Positions 1 through 6,509 of a stretch of DNA of 7,101 bases are shown one piece after another. The position numbers and the translations under genes were made by a program. The notes beneath the pieces were generated by a model. The model ran no database searches. It was not told where the DNA came from and saw nothing but the letters and a program-made list of their open reading frames with translations. Position 1 is the stretch's first letter, and each line of letters begins with the position of its first letter. Where the stretch lies: the NCBI GenBank assembly GCA_937900305.1, contig CALCCV010000075.1, positions 1-7,101 on the forward strand, in the 5' to 3' direction. This DNA is from an uncultured Pseudobdellovibrionaceae bacterium. GTDB taxonomy: Bacteria > Bdellovibrionota > Bdellovibrionia > Bdellovibrionales > Bdellovibrionaceae.

Positions 1-271
1 CGTGATTCAGATCTTCAAATGGAATTTCATCAATTTCACTTCAATCACTCAATGGGTCGGCCACGTTTTGCAAAATCGCCTGATCTCAACAGTCGATAAC
101 TTGGGCGTATCATTTGAAAATTTAACAGCCGCGAACAGTCGCATCAGAGATACTGATGTGGCGATCGCGTCTTCAGAAATGGTTCGAAATAACGTATTGT
201 TACAAGCCGGGACATCAACCCTTGCACAAGCCAATTCAACTGCCTCTGCAGCTTTGAAACTCATCGGGTAG
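1..271 (+). CDS. Flagellin, C-terminal part (5' end outside window, possibly disrupted)
   Basis: Flagellin is the exported subunit of the flagellar filament. Its N- and C-terminal helices pack together to form the D0/D1 core. From about base 71 the frame reads as a typical flagellin C-terminal helix: QNRLIST, then ENLTAANSRIRDTD, an alanine- and glutamine-rich helix with LLQAGTSTLAQAN, and the end ALKLIG before TAG at 269-271. Codons are in phase from base 2 and the frame is open to the left edge, so the gene starts outside the window. The roughly 23 residues before QNRL do not look like flagellin: the usual R-A-x-L-G-A stretch just before QNRL is missing and aromatic residues are frequent. 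This could be a frameshift, a short deletion, a pseudogene remnant or a divergent paralogue. The family call for the last 66 residues is firm; whether the gene is intact is not. Confidence 0.8.
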   Translation, partial: VIQIFKWNFINFTSITQWVGHVLQNRLISTVDNLGVSFENLTAANSRIRDTDVAIASSEMVRNNVLLQAGTSTLAQANSTASAALKLIG

Positions 272-296
272 TTGGAACGGGATTTCCTACGCTTCA

Positions 297-331
297 GGAC
301 GAAAGTTGCTTTTGTGACTTTCGTCCTTTTT
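297..331 (+). terminator. Rho-independent terminator after flagellin
   Basis: A perfect 10-bp stem is formed by GGACGAAAGT (297-306) and ACTTTCGTCC (317-326). Two wobble pairs and a C-G pair could extend it inward to a TTTT loop. Five T follow directly (327-331). It lies 25 bp after the flagellin stop codon, which is the expected place for the end of that transcript. Confidence 0.9.
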
Positions 332-370
332 AGCCAAGGAAGTGGGCAGCGGACATTTCAAACTTTGCGG

Positions 371-398
371 AGGACTCCATTGAAAGATGAGTCCTTTT
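371..398 (+). terminator. Second terminator-like hairpin
   Basis: AGGACTC (371-377) and GAGTCCT (389-395) form a perfect 7-bp stem with an 11-base loop, followed by a short T run (395-398). An outer pair TTTGC/GCAAA flanks it. It lies 40 bp beyond the stronger flagellin terminator, so it could be a back-up terminator or the end of a short RNA. The T tract is short, so termination is uncertain. Confidence 0.4.
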
Positions 399-627
399 CA
401 TATTCTGCAAAACTCTATTCGTTCGAAGCACCTCGCGTAGAGAGTTTGACGATCTCATTCTCAGAATTCAATTTCACTTGTTCGATTTTCTCAACGTTTA
501 CATCTGTCTGTGCCGCACGCTCTCATGGTGGGAAACCGTTGGTTCGCCCTATCAGGACAGAGTGAAGTCTCGAAATTTGCGATGCACTTGTGCAAACTTT
601 GGTCACTGGGCCTAAAGTGGGGGGGGC

Positions 628-662
628 AGACCCACGAGTGTGTGCTCGCCAATAGGGGGTCT
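628..662. repeat. Nested inverted repeat in the leader of the propeller gene
   Basis: AGACCC (628-633) pairs with GGGTCT (657-662), and inside it CGAG (635-638) pairs with CTCG (645-648). The bases just upstream are a run of eight G (619-626), which could pair alternatively with the CCC. No T tract follows, so it is not an ordinary terminator. It sits about 135 bp before the start codon, and a leader structure is possible. Confidence 0.3.
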
Positions 663-784
663 TAAAAATTTCATTCTCAATTTGGAAAAACTTGATCCAG
701 ATTTGAGGCGATGGTCCGCAGACGAACGAATCTTTCTAAGGCACTTTCAAATTGGTCTGATATTGGCAATCTAAGTTTGAAAAC

Positions 785-790
785 AGGAGG
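785..790 (+). promoter_or_regulatory. Strong ribosome binding site
   Basis: AGGAGG lies six bases before the ATG at 797. This near-perfect Shine-Dalgarno sequence fixes the start of the secreted propeller protein and argues against the internal ATG at codon 6. Confidence 0.85.
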
Positions 791-796
791 TTTGGA

Positions 797-2758
797 ATGT
801 CACGTTTTGATATGGGACAAAGAATTGTTAAGGATGCCCGCAGTCAGAATTTCTGGCTTCGCTTCCTCGGTTTCATTGCTCTCGTCGCGACCGTTTTCAA
901 TCTCCCTTTTGGCTCAATGGCCATGGCTGCTTCAGCACCACGCCTGATTGTGAATGCTCAAGCCTTTGGATTTCAGTATGCCTACGGCCCCACGATGATT
1001 CGTGAAGGTGGCGTTACTCACGCCTTTTTCTGTAGCATGGGAGCGGGCGGTGAAGATTGGGACCACGTTCGATCGGTCTATTCCTACGACATGGTTCATT
1101 GGAGTGCACCGTTGACCGTTTTGACATCGTCTCGAAATGAACGCGCCAACTGTGATCCTTCGATCGTCAAATTCAATGCTGGAGATGGTGAATATTTTTA
1201 TTTGTATTACTCTGGCAATGTCAAAGATGTTCAAACTGTAAACTATGTTTCGCGCTCGAGATCATTGGCGGGCCCGTTTTTCAAACTGACGGACCGAGGC
1301 ACTTGGGAGGCGAATCCTTCAGATCCTCACGTCGTGGTTTGGCCTTTTCGCCCAACTCCGGATTCTGCTGCCGCCTATGGAGCTGGTCAACCGAGTTTGG
1401 TGTCTATCAATAATGCGCTTTATCAGTGGTACACAGACACAACGTCCCCTTCGAAGTTGAATGAAATCTTTTTGCGAACGTCCAACGATGCTAAAACTTG
1501 GAGCAACGCTATTCGGACCGGCGTGCAAAATTCTTTTTCGGTAGATGTGAAATATGATCCAGTTCAAAAAAAGTTTGTCATGTTCTCAATTGAAAAAGGA
1601 CACAGGGTCGATTCAGTTTTGGCCATCAGAACTTCCAGTGATGGGGTCAATTGGAGCACTCCACGAGTTGTCTGCGGAGTCGGTTGTTTGCCAGGTTGGT
1701 CAAACAACGTGGGAGTGAGCGGAGACTCTCGAGGGTTTTTATCCGGGACTAATGTTTTGGTTGGCTATGGGGCGCCCTATGGACTCAATCCCACCTACAA
1801 CAATGATTGCAAAGTTTCGGCCGCACCACTTTGCTGGGGCTATTGGAACTTGTATGGCACCATGGTGGATTTGCAATCTGTGGCTTCTGGTAGTTTCGAT
1901 GTCGTGGCGGTTGCTCGTGAAAAAACGGGCTCGGGCCGAACCGAGTGGCATCAGTTGACCGAAAGTTCGAGCTACAGAAATTTTACCTTACAGACGGCCA
2001 CGGCCCTGGGGCCATCAGATGGCACTTGGGATTTTAAAGTGGCGGATTTAAACCGCGATGGGCACGCTGATCTTGTTGGTATCAAGAGAGCGACGACGGG
2101 TTCAAATCGGGTCGAGGTTCACGCCCTGTCAGGTGCAAGCACCTTTCAAAATTTTGCAAGTCAGATTGCGACGCCGATCTTGGCAGGAGTTGCTAAGGGC
2201 ACTCAGTTTGAATTTGTGGATTGGAATCGCGATGGTGTTTTAGACCTCGCGATGATTTTGCAAGAAGGCACCGGCAGCGGGAAAGTAGAGGTTCACATTT
2301 TATCGGGCGCCAGCAATTTTCAGACGTACCTCTTTCATGTGGCCACGGCTCTGCACACGGGCGCCGATAAGTTTCAAATTCGATTTGCAGACTGGGATGG
2401 CGATCAGAAGTCCGACTTGGTGGCGATCAGTCAGACGCAAACGGCGACGGGAAAGTTGGAAGTGCACATCTTGTCCGGAGCGAGTTCGTTTTCACAGTTT
2501 GTTGTTCAGACGGCGACGGCTCTTTCGCAATCTGCTGCCGATCAGGGTGACTTTCAAGTGGCCGATTGGAATCGAGATGGAACTCCCGATTTGGTTTTTT
2601 TGAAAACTAAAAACGTCAGCAGCGGTCGAGCAGAAATTCATGTCTTATCAGGTCAGAATCAAGGACGCGGAAATTTCGACTCTTTCCTTTTGCAACAGGT
2701 CACTGGCTTGGGGGCCGATGATAAGAATCTGGATTTTATGGTGATGCCGCGGCTCTAA
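797..2758 (+). CDS. Secreted beta-propeller (GH43-like) protein with C-terminal VCBS/FG-GAP repeats
   Basis: The 653-residue product is predicted to be exported. It has a basic N-terminus, a hydrophobic segment at about 22-40 and a signal peptidase site near MAMA-AS (44/45). Residues about 48-360 look like a five-bladed beta-propeller of the GH43/GH32-like sugar-hydrolase superfamily. Blade-like motifs are AYGPTMI (62-68), CDPSIV (119-124) with YFYLYYSG (133-140), GQPSLV (197-202) with YQWYTDTT (209-216), and the repeated W-S turn motifs MVHWSAP, AKTWSNA and GVNWSTP. Residues about 367-653 are tandem repeats of 57-58 residues with calcium-type Asp loops. The start is set by AGGAGG six bases upstream. 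The first-blade Asp usual in GH43 enzymes appears to be Gly (YGP), so activity is uncertain and it may bind rather than cleave a glycan. No terminator follows; rmuC starts 81 bp downstream on the same strand, so cotranscription is possible. The substrate is unknown. Confidence 0.85.
   Translation: MSRFDMGQRIVKDARSQNFWLRFLGFIALVATVFNLPFGSMAMAASAPRLIVNAQAFGFQYAYGPTMIREGGVTHAFFCSMGAGGEDWDHVRSVYSYDMVHWSAPLTVLTSSRNERANCDPSIVKFNAGDGEYFYLYYSGNVKDVQTVNYVSRSRSLAGPFFKLTDRGTWEANPSDPHVVVWPFRPTPDSAAAYGAGQPSLVSINNALYQWYTDTTSPSKLNEIFLRTSNDAKTWSNAIRTGVQNSFSVDVKYDPVQKKFVMFSIEKGHRVDSVLAIRTSSDGVNWSTPRVVCGVGCLPGWSNNVGVSGDSRGFLSGTNVLVGYGAPYGLNPTYNNDCKVSAAPLCWGYWNLYGTMVDLQSVASGSFDVVAVAREKTGSGRTEWHQLTESSSYRNFTLQTATALGPSDGTWDFKVADLNRDGHADLVGIKRATTGSNRVEVHALSGASTFQNFASQIATPILAGVAKGTQFEFVDWNRDGVLDLAMILQEGTGSGKVEVHILSGASNFQTYLFHVATALHTGADKFQIRFADWDGDQKSDLVAISQTQTATGKLEVHILSGASSFSQFVVQTATALSQSAADQGDFQVADWNRDGTPDLVFLKTKNVSSGRAEIHVLSGQNQGRGNFDSFLLQQVTGLGADDKNLDFMVMPRL
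1895..2755 (+). repeat. Tandem VCBS/FG-GAP protein repeats with Ca-binding loops
   Basis: This part of the secreted protein encodes a repeat of 57-58 residues. Each full unit has an Asp loop followed by a V-E-V-H-x-L-S-G-A-S strand and an aromatic plus Q-T-A-T-A-L stretch. The loops are DLNRDGHADL (residues 417-426), DWNRDGVLDL (475-484), DWDGDQKSDL (532-541) and DWNRDGTPDL (590-599). A first unit (from 367) and a last one (from about 645) lack a good Asp loop and look like caps. Such loops are known to bind calcium in integrin-like and VCBS propellers. Repetition is at protein level; the DNA copies have diverged. Confidence 0.85.
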
Positions 2759-2839
2759 GGCTTGAGTTTTCTCAGATTCCCACCCACAATCTTCGCTGTC
2801 CGCGCAATTATTTTGATCACAAATGAGGCAGGCGAGCGA

Positions 2840-4201
2840 ATGACTTTAGATATTTTGAATCTCACGGTGGGTTTGATTCTGGGAGCCGTGCTGAGTGGTT
2901 TGATCGTGAGCCTTTGGTGTCGACGTCAGGTGGCAGAATCTCGTCAGCGTGAGACCGAAGCCGTGTCGCAAATGCAGGCTCAACTTCAATGGTTACAAAA
3001 GACGGAGGGTGAGCTTCGCGAAAATCTCGAGCAATTGAATTCTGACAAACAGAGTTTGCTGGTTGAAAAGGGCGAGCTTTCAACGGAGCTTCGACTGCAG
3101 GCCGAGAATTTGCAATTTGTCGAAGCCGCCCGCGAAACTTTGACGTCGACGTTCAAAGCCCTATCGGCTGACACACTCAAAGAAAATCACCAGGTGTTTT
3201 TGGAGCTGGCCAAAGGTTCGCTTGAATCTTTGTACAGTCAATCGAAAGTGGATTTAGAAAAACGCTCGCATTCGATAGAGACCATACTGCAGCCCATTCG
3301 CGAAACCTTGTCCCGCGTTGAGACACAGGTGCAAACAGCCCAAATCGAGCGCACGCAGCAGACGGCCCAGCTGTCAGAAACCTTGAGAAACCTGATGGAC
3401 AGCGAACAAAAGCTGCGGCAAGAAACCGCCAATTTATCGAAAGCTTTGCGCGCTCCTCAGGTTCGCGGTCGTTGGGGCGAGTTGCAACTGAAGCGAGTTG
3501 TGGAGATGGCCGGAATGCTTGAACACTGCGATTTCTATCAGCAAGTGCACCAGGCGGGCGAAGAGCGAAGTTCGCGCCCAGATCTTTTGGTCAGGTTGCC
3601 TGGGGGAAAAAACATCGTGATCGATTCGAAAGCGGTGATTGACTCGTATCTCGAGGCCATGCAGACGACCGACGAAAATATCAAACAGCTGAAACTGGCC
3701 GAGCATGCGCGCCACATTCGCAGTCGAATTGCCGATCTTTCGAAAAAAGCTTATTGGGAGCAATTTCAACCTTCGCCTGAGTTTGTCGTTTTGTTTTTGC
3801 CGGGCGAGTCCTTTTTTAGTTCCGCGCTGGAGCATGACCCTTCGTTGCTGGAGCAGAGTGTGGATCAAAAGGTGATTTTGGCGACTCCGACGACCTTGAT
3901 TGCTCTGTTAAAGGCGGTGTCTTACGGCTGGCGCCAATCGCGTCTCGAAGAGAACGCGCTCAAGGTGAGTGAATTGGGTCGCGAGCTTTCGAAGCGTCTA
4001 AAGGATATGCTTGAGCACTTTTCCAGTCTGGGTCAGTCGCTCAATCGCTCTGTCGATCATTTCAATAAAACCGTTGGCAGTTTGGAGAGTCGGGTTTTGG
4101 TGACGGCGCGAAAATTTGATGAGTTGCAGGGGGCAGCGGCGGGTCTTTTGGTCGAACCTCAGCCCGTCGACAAATTGACTCGCTCGGTGGATTTTTTATA
4201 A
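2840..4201 (+). CDS. rmuC: RmuC family protein (DNA recombination/rearrangement limiting)
   Basis: RmuC proteins are predicted membrane-anchored nuclease-like proteins; in E. coli rmuC mutants show altered recombination at short inverted repeats, but the biochemical role is poorly known. The 453-residue product has an N-terminal membrane segment (about 5-26), a long Glu/Gln-rich coiled coil (about 30-205) and the RmuC domain. That domain shows RGRWGELQLKRVVE from about 209, PDLLVRLP (247-254), IVIDSK (259-264), FLPGESFF (319-326) and TPTTLIALLKAVSYGW (349-364). PD and D-S-K fit the PD-(D/E)xK nuclease pattern. ATG 2840 was chosen because the membrane segment follows it at once and GAGG (2825-2828) or GGCGAG (2831-2836) precedes it. 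The frame is open upstream to a TTG at 2762, but that extension is not conserved-looking. A weak promoter candidate is TTGAGT (2762) and CACAAT (2785), 17 bp apart. It converges with the next gene, 35 bp away. Confidence 0.93.
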   Translation: MTLDILNLTVGLILGAVLSGLIVSLWCRRQVAESRQRETEAVSQMQAQLQWLQKTEGELRENLEQLNSDKQSLLVEKGELSTELRLQAENLQFVEAARETLTSTFKALSADTLKENHQVFLELAKGSLESLYSQSKVDLEKRSHSIETILQPIRETLSRVETQVQTAQIERTQQTAQLSETLRNLMDSEQKLRQETANLSKALRAPQVRGRWGELQLKRVVEMAGMLEHCDFYQQVHQAGEERSSRPDLLVRLPGGKNIVIDSKAVIDSYLEAMQTTDENIKQLKLAEHARHIRSRIADLSKKAYWEQFQPSPEFVVLFLPGESFFSSALEHDPSLLEQSVDQKVILATPTTLIALLKAVSYGWRQSRLEENALKVSELGRELSKRLKDMLEHFSSLGQSLNRSVDHFNKTVGSLESRVLVTARKFDELQGAAAGLLVEPQPVDKLTRSVDFL

Positions 4202-4214
4202 CTCAACCGAGCGA
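4180..4214. repeat. Inverted repeat at the end of rmuC, between convergent genes
   Basis: TCGCTCGGT (4180-4188) and ACCGAGCGA (4206-4214) form a perfect 9-bp stem with a 17-base loop holding six T and the rmuC stop codon. It lies where transcripts of the two converging genes meet. Neither strand has a T tract after the stem, so if it ends transcription it is not a classical terminator; it could instead block 3' exonucleases. Confidence 0.5.
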
Positions 4215-4236
4215 TGGAGGCCTGACTTAGCGGGAC

Positions 4237-5502
4237 TTAGTGATTGATCGAACGGCAAACTTCAGTGACCGGAACAGAGACAGGAACTTTGAATTCAAAT
4301 TTTCGAATTTTGAAACCGATCTCTCGCTCAATCAGCGTGTAAAATAAATTGTGAAGATCAGAATCGCTCCCGCCCTCGCCGAGCAAGATGCTTTTCACGT
4401 CAGCCACTTTTTTTCGTTCAATCGCTTTTTCGGGCATGCTGACGACATTGTCACCGATGACTTTTTCGTAAGGCGGAGCAAAAACAACCAGCACCTCAGC
4501 TTTATCCAAGCTCGCCAGCGACTTGGCCAGCTGTTCTTTGTAAAGATCTTCAAGATCCGTGACGGTGAAGTCAAAATTTCCCAAATTCAGGCGAAAGGTG
4601 CGCCCGATGGTGTCCGCAGCGGGGTTGTATTTGACGCCGATCAATTCTTGTTTCAGGGATTTGGGATCTGCGGCCGGGAGAGTGTTCGGTTGAAATTCTG
4701 CGCGGGATTCGGCCAAATGTTTTTCGGTCATAATAAAGGGAGATAGCCATCCATTTTTGCGAGCGTAGTCGCCCCTGATGAATTCGGTGATATCTCCATA
4801 TTGACCATTGATTTGGAAATCCTTCATGTCTCTGTTTTTAAGTGCGAGACGCGCAAAAAAGAAAACTCCGTCGTCCGACGCAAGAAAAGTTTTGTTGAAT
4901 TCCAGAGTTGAATTTTTGCCGCCTGGCAACTGCATGCGAGCGATTTGCTGACTGCTGATGAGGTGGTCGCCCAAAATATACGGAGAGTTGGTTCGGCGAA
5001 TGAATTTCATTTCTAGATTCGAAACGATTTCATTGATTTTTGAATCTGCATAAGTTGAAAGATCCTTAAGTCCACGAACGGATTCAATGTGAGCTCGATT
5101 GGCGGCACTTTTGTTTTCCAACAGCGCTCGTCCCTGCAATTCGCCGGTGACACCGTGGCGTTCAAGTGCGCTGGTCAAACTTGCCTCTCGAAGCGGGAGC
5201 AATTTTTCGGGATTGCTATACACGGCCATAAAATCTTTGTAGGCCGCGTTCATGGAGTCGAGCGTTTGGTTTTCCTGATTTTGCGTGGCTGCAAAGGTGA
5301 GTTTTCCGTCAGTTAAAGTCACTCGATGGTTTAGATAGTTGTAGTCGCCATTGGCGTTGCGAGAAGACACGGCTTCGGCAAACTCGAGGGCCAGATTTTC
5401 ACTCTTGGCGCGTGGCAACTCATCCCCGCAGATCAGTCCTGTGGCAGAGACGTTGACAGATGCAAGGAGCAAGAGGGCGGCGATCGCAGATTTTGTTTTC
5501 AT
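4237..5502 (-). CDS. Secreted or periplasmic protein of unknown function, 421 residues
   Basis: I do not recognise this family. The N-terminus is a clear Sec signal peptide: MKTK, a hydrophobic run AIAALLLLASVNV, and a signal peptidase I site VSA-TG after residue 20. There is no lipobox and no other membrane segment, so the mature protein of about 400 residues is likely periplasmic or exported. It has just two cysteines, Cys25 near the mature N-terminus and Cys416 near the C-terminus, which may form a disulfide. The middle alternates charged helical stretches (about 85-170) with strand-rich stretches; residues 336-343 read AEVLVVFA. ATG 5502 has GAAGGGA five bases upstream (plus-strand 5508-5514), supporting the start. 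The gene appears monocistronic: 208 bp separate it from the upstream nucleotidyltransferase and it converges with rmuC. Confidence 0.85.
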   Translation of the reverse strand: MKTKSAIAALLLLASVNVSATGLICGDELPRAKSENLALEFAEAVSSRNANGDYNYLNHRVTLTDGKLTFAATQNQENQTLDSMNAAYKDFMAVYSNPEKLLPLREASLTSALERHGVTGELQGRALLENKSAANRAHIESVRGLKDLSTYADSKINEIVSNLEMKFIRRTNSPYILGDHLISSQQIARMQLPGGKNSTLEFNKTFLASDDGVFFFARLALKNRDMKDFQINGQYGDITEFIRGDYARKNGWLSPFIMTEKHLAESRAEFQPNTLPAADPKSLKQELIGVKYNPAADTIGRTFRLNLGNFDFTVTDLEDLYKEQLAKSLASLDKAEVLVVFAPPYEKVIGDNVVSMPEKAIERKKVADVKSILLGEGGSDSDLHNLFYTLIEREIGFKIRKFEFKVPVSVPVTEVCRSINH

Positions 5503-5581
5503 GGAAGTCCCTTCAAAAGTTGGGCTATCATTTCAGCCCTGAACACAGGACCGAAATGCAAACCCTGTGCCGCGAGAGATG

Positions 5582-5610
5582 AATAGAGAAAGTGTACAGG
5601 CGTCTTTCAA
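5582..5610 (-). promoter_or_regulatory. Possible sigma-70 promoter for the 421-residue secreted protein
   Basis: On the minus strand TTGAAA (plus 5605-5610) is followed after exactly 17 bp by TCTATT (plus 5582-5587). They match the sigma-70 boxes at 5 of 6 and 4 of 6 positions. This would give a leader of roughly 70 bases, containing a small hairpin GGGCT/AGCCC (plus 5522-5539) just before the ribosome binding site. It is based on pattern only. Confidence 0.35.
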
Positions 5611-5710
5611 GCTGACCGCGGCCAAGTCAGTGTCAACGGTATGGACAACTGATTGAGGTGCGGGGCACTCAAATAAAAATCCGTTGAACTGCAAATTTTT
5701 GAGAAGATGC

Positions 5711-6454
5711 TCAGTCCCCGCGAGTGAGATCCACGAAATGGTCCAATGCCAGTGGCTCAACGGTGGCAGGCAGGGTTTGCCATTTCCCCCCGGTTTCGTG
5801 ACTGAGTTGAATGGCCGAAAAGAGGTCTTTGGCGAGGCCCTGGTGAAAGGCCATGAGGCCCCAGGCGAGTGCGCCGTTAGTTTCCCCTTTTGGTTTTTCG
5901 GCGATCAAAGAGCGCGAAGCCTGGGATCGGAAACATCCCCAGACTTGCGGAGTCGGGGTTGCAAATGTGGCGAGCGCAAGACCCGTCGAAGATGGACCTT
6001 CAATCATTGCAAAAAGTTTGGCGCCGATGTCTTCGGGTGCAAACTGCGTGTCTGGCAGAAGCAAAAGATTATGGGCCGCCAGAGCCGGCACCGCTTGTCG
6101 GCAGGTGTCGGCCCACTCTTTTGAAGATTCGATTTCAAAACAGCTCACCCAGTCTGGAGAGCTCGTTTGGCGCAAATGATTGATGAGTTCTGTTTTGTTC
6201 TGTCGAACGACTACCAGTGCACGGGCTTGCCACTCACGACAAAGCCCGAGAGCGTGGTCGATGAAATTGAGACCGTGAAACTCAACTGGTGTGAGAAGCT
6301 CTTTGGCGGGAGGTGAGCCCACTCGTCGTCCAAACCCCGCGGCGGGAATCAGCACCAGGCGATTCGCATGAGGTTTTGTAGGGTGTTTTGCTGGGCGCTT
6401 TGTGGGAGGCCGTGAAAACTCTGGCGTTTTGGGACGGGTGGGCGGCGTTGGCAT
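5711..6454 (-). CDS. Sugar-phosphate nucleotidyltransferase (NTP-transferase family)
   Basis: This family couples a sugar-1-phosphate with an NTP to give a nucleotide sugar and pyrophosphate in the cytoplasm. The 247-residue product has the N-terminal nucleotide loop LVLIPAAGFGRRVGSPPAKELLTP-like at 33-56 (Gly-rich loop, Arg43/44, Lys51), the metal-binding Asp in LLLPDTQF (Asp135, replacing the usual L-G-D) and an E-K-P motif at 186-188 typical of sugar-binding in RmlA/GalU-like enzymes. The length fits the catalytic domain alone. The specific sugar and nucleotide cannot be told. ATG 6454 is the only in-frame ATG before the fold; an in-frame TGA lies four codons upstream. Its ribosome site is weak, and residues 1-32 form an odd Pro/Lys/Thr-rich basic tail. 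A GTG at codon 34 is a poor alternative because it would cut into the fold. It diverges from a glycosyltransferase 43 bp away, fitting a surface-polysaccharide role. Confidence 0.85.
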   Translation of the reverse strand: MPTPPTRPKTPEFSRPPTKRPAKHPTKPHANRLVLIPAAGFGRRVGSPPAKELLTPVEFHGLNFIDHALGLCREWQARALVVVRQNKTELINHLRQTSSPDWVSCFEIESSKEWADTCRQAVPALAAHNLLLLPDTQFAPEDIGAKLFAMIEGPSSTGLALATFATPTPQVWGCFRSQASRSLIAEKPKGETNGALAWGLMAFHQGLAKDLFSAIQLSHETGGKWQTLPATVEPLALDHFVDLTRGD

Positions 6455-6486
6455 ATCTGTAGTTCACTTTGGCGAAGGGTTCGGGT

Positions 6487-6509
6487 AGATCGATCCGATG
6501 ATTCGATCT
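6487..6509. repeat. Inverted repeat spanning the glycosyltransferase start codon
   Basis: AGATCGA (6487-6493) and TCGATCT (6503-6509) are perfect inverted copies with a 9-base spacer. The ATG at 6498-6500 falls in the spacer. The repeat lies beside the 43-bp divergent intergenic region, so it could be an operator or, in the mRNA, a small hairpin showing the start codon in its loop. Confidence 0.45.

Larger units (their letters stand above)
272..796. other. Long intergenic region without a convincing gene
   Basis: This 525-bp stretch separates the flagellin stop from the start of the secreted propeller protein. It begins with the flagellin terminator (297-331). The open frames crossing it start from poor codons, run through the terminator hairpin or overlap the next gene out of frame, and none resembles a protein. 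It contains several inverted repeats (371-395, 583-594, 628-662) and a run of eight G at 619-626. The promoter of the downstream gene should lie here, but no convincing -35/-10 pair was found. An untranslated leader or small RNA is possible but not shown. Confidence 0.6.

Noticed and set aside
272..565. Open frame of 97 codons after flagellin
   Set aside because: It starts at a TTG without a ribosome site, runs straight through the flagellin terminator hairpin, and its product resembles nothing.
560..662. Possible cyclic-di-GMP (GEMM-I) riboswitch, because GCAAAC and GGCCTAAA occur at about 592-616
   Set aside because: The first GCAAACC element and the central GGGACGCAAAGCC motif are missing and the spacing does not fit the known fold.
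739..757. Possible sigma-54 promoter (AGGCAC ... TTGG)
   Set aside because: The distance between the -24-like and -12-like elements is two bases too long and the -12 GC is absent.
711..947. Open frame of 78 codons overlapping the start of the propeller gene
   Set aside because: It is out of frame with the well-supported CDS at 797, which has an excellent ribosome site and signal peptide.
3434..3868. 144-codon antisense frame inside rmuC
   Set aside because: It is the reverse shadow of the most conserved part of the RmuC domain; it has no ribosome site or protein resemblance.
5655..5670. GC-rich hairpin downstream of the nucleotidyltransferase as its terminator
   Set aside because: On the minus strand the T-rich stretch lies before the stem rather than after it, and the stem has a bulge, so it does not fit a terminator for that gene.
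5533..5760. 75-codon minus-strand frame between the nucleotidyltransferase and the secreted protein
   Set aside because: It overlaps the end of the nucleotidyltransferase out of frame and covers the likely promoter of the next gene; the product looks random.
5684..6124. 146-codon plus-strand frame opposite the nucleotidyltransferase
   Set aside because: The minus-strand gene carries clear family motifs; the plus frame is its shadow.
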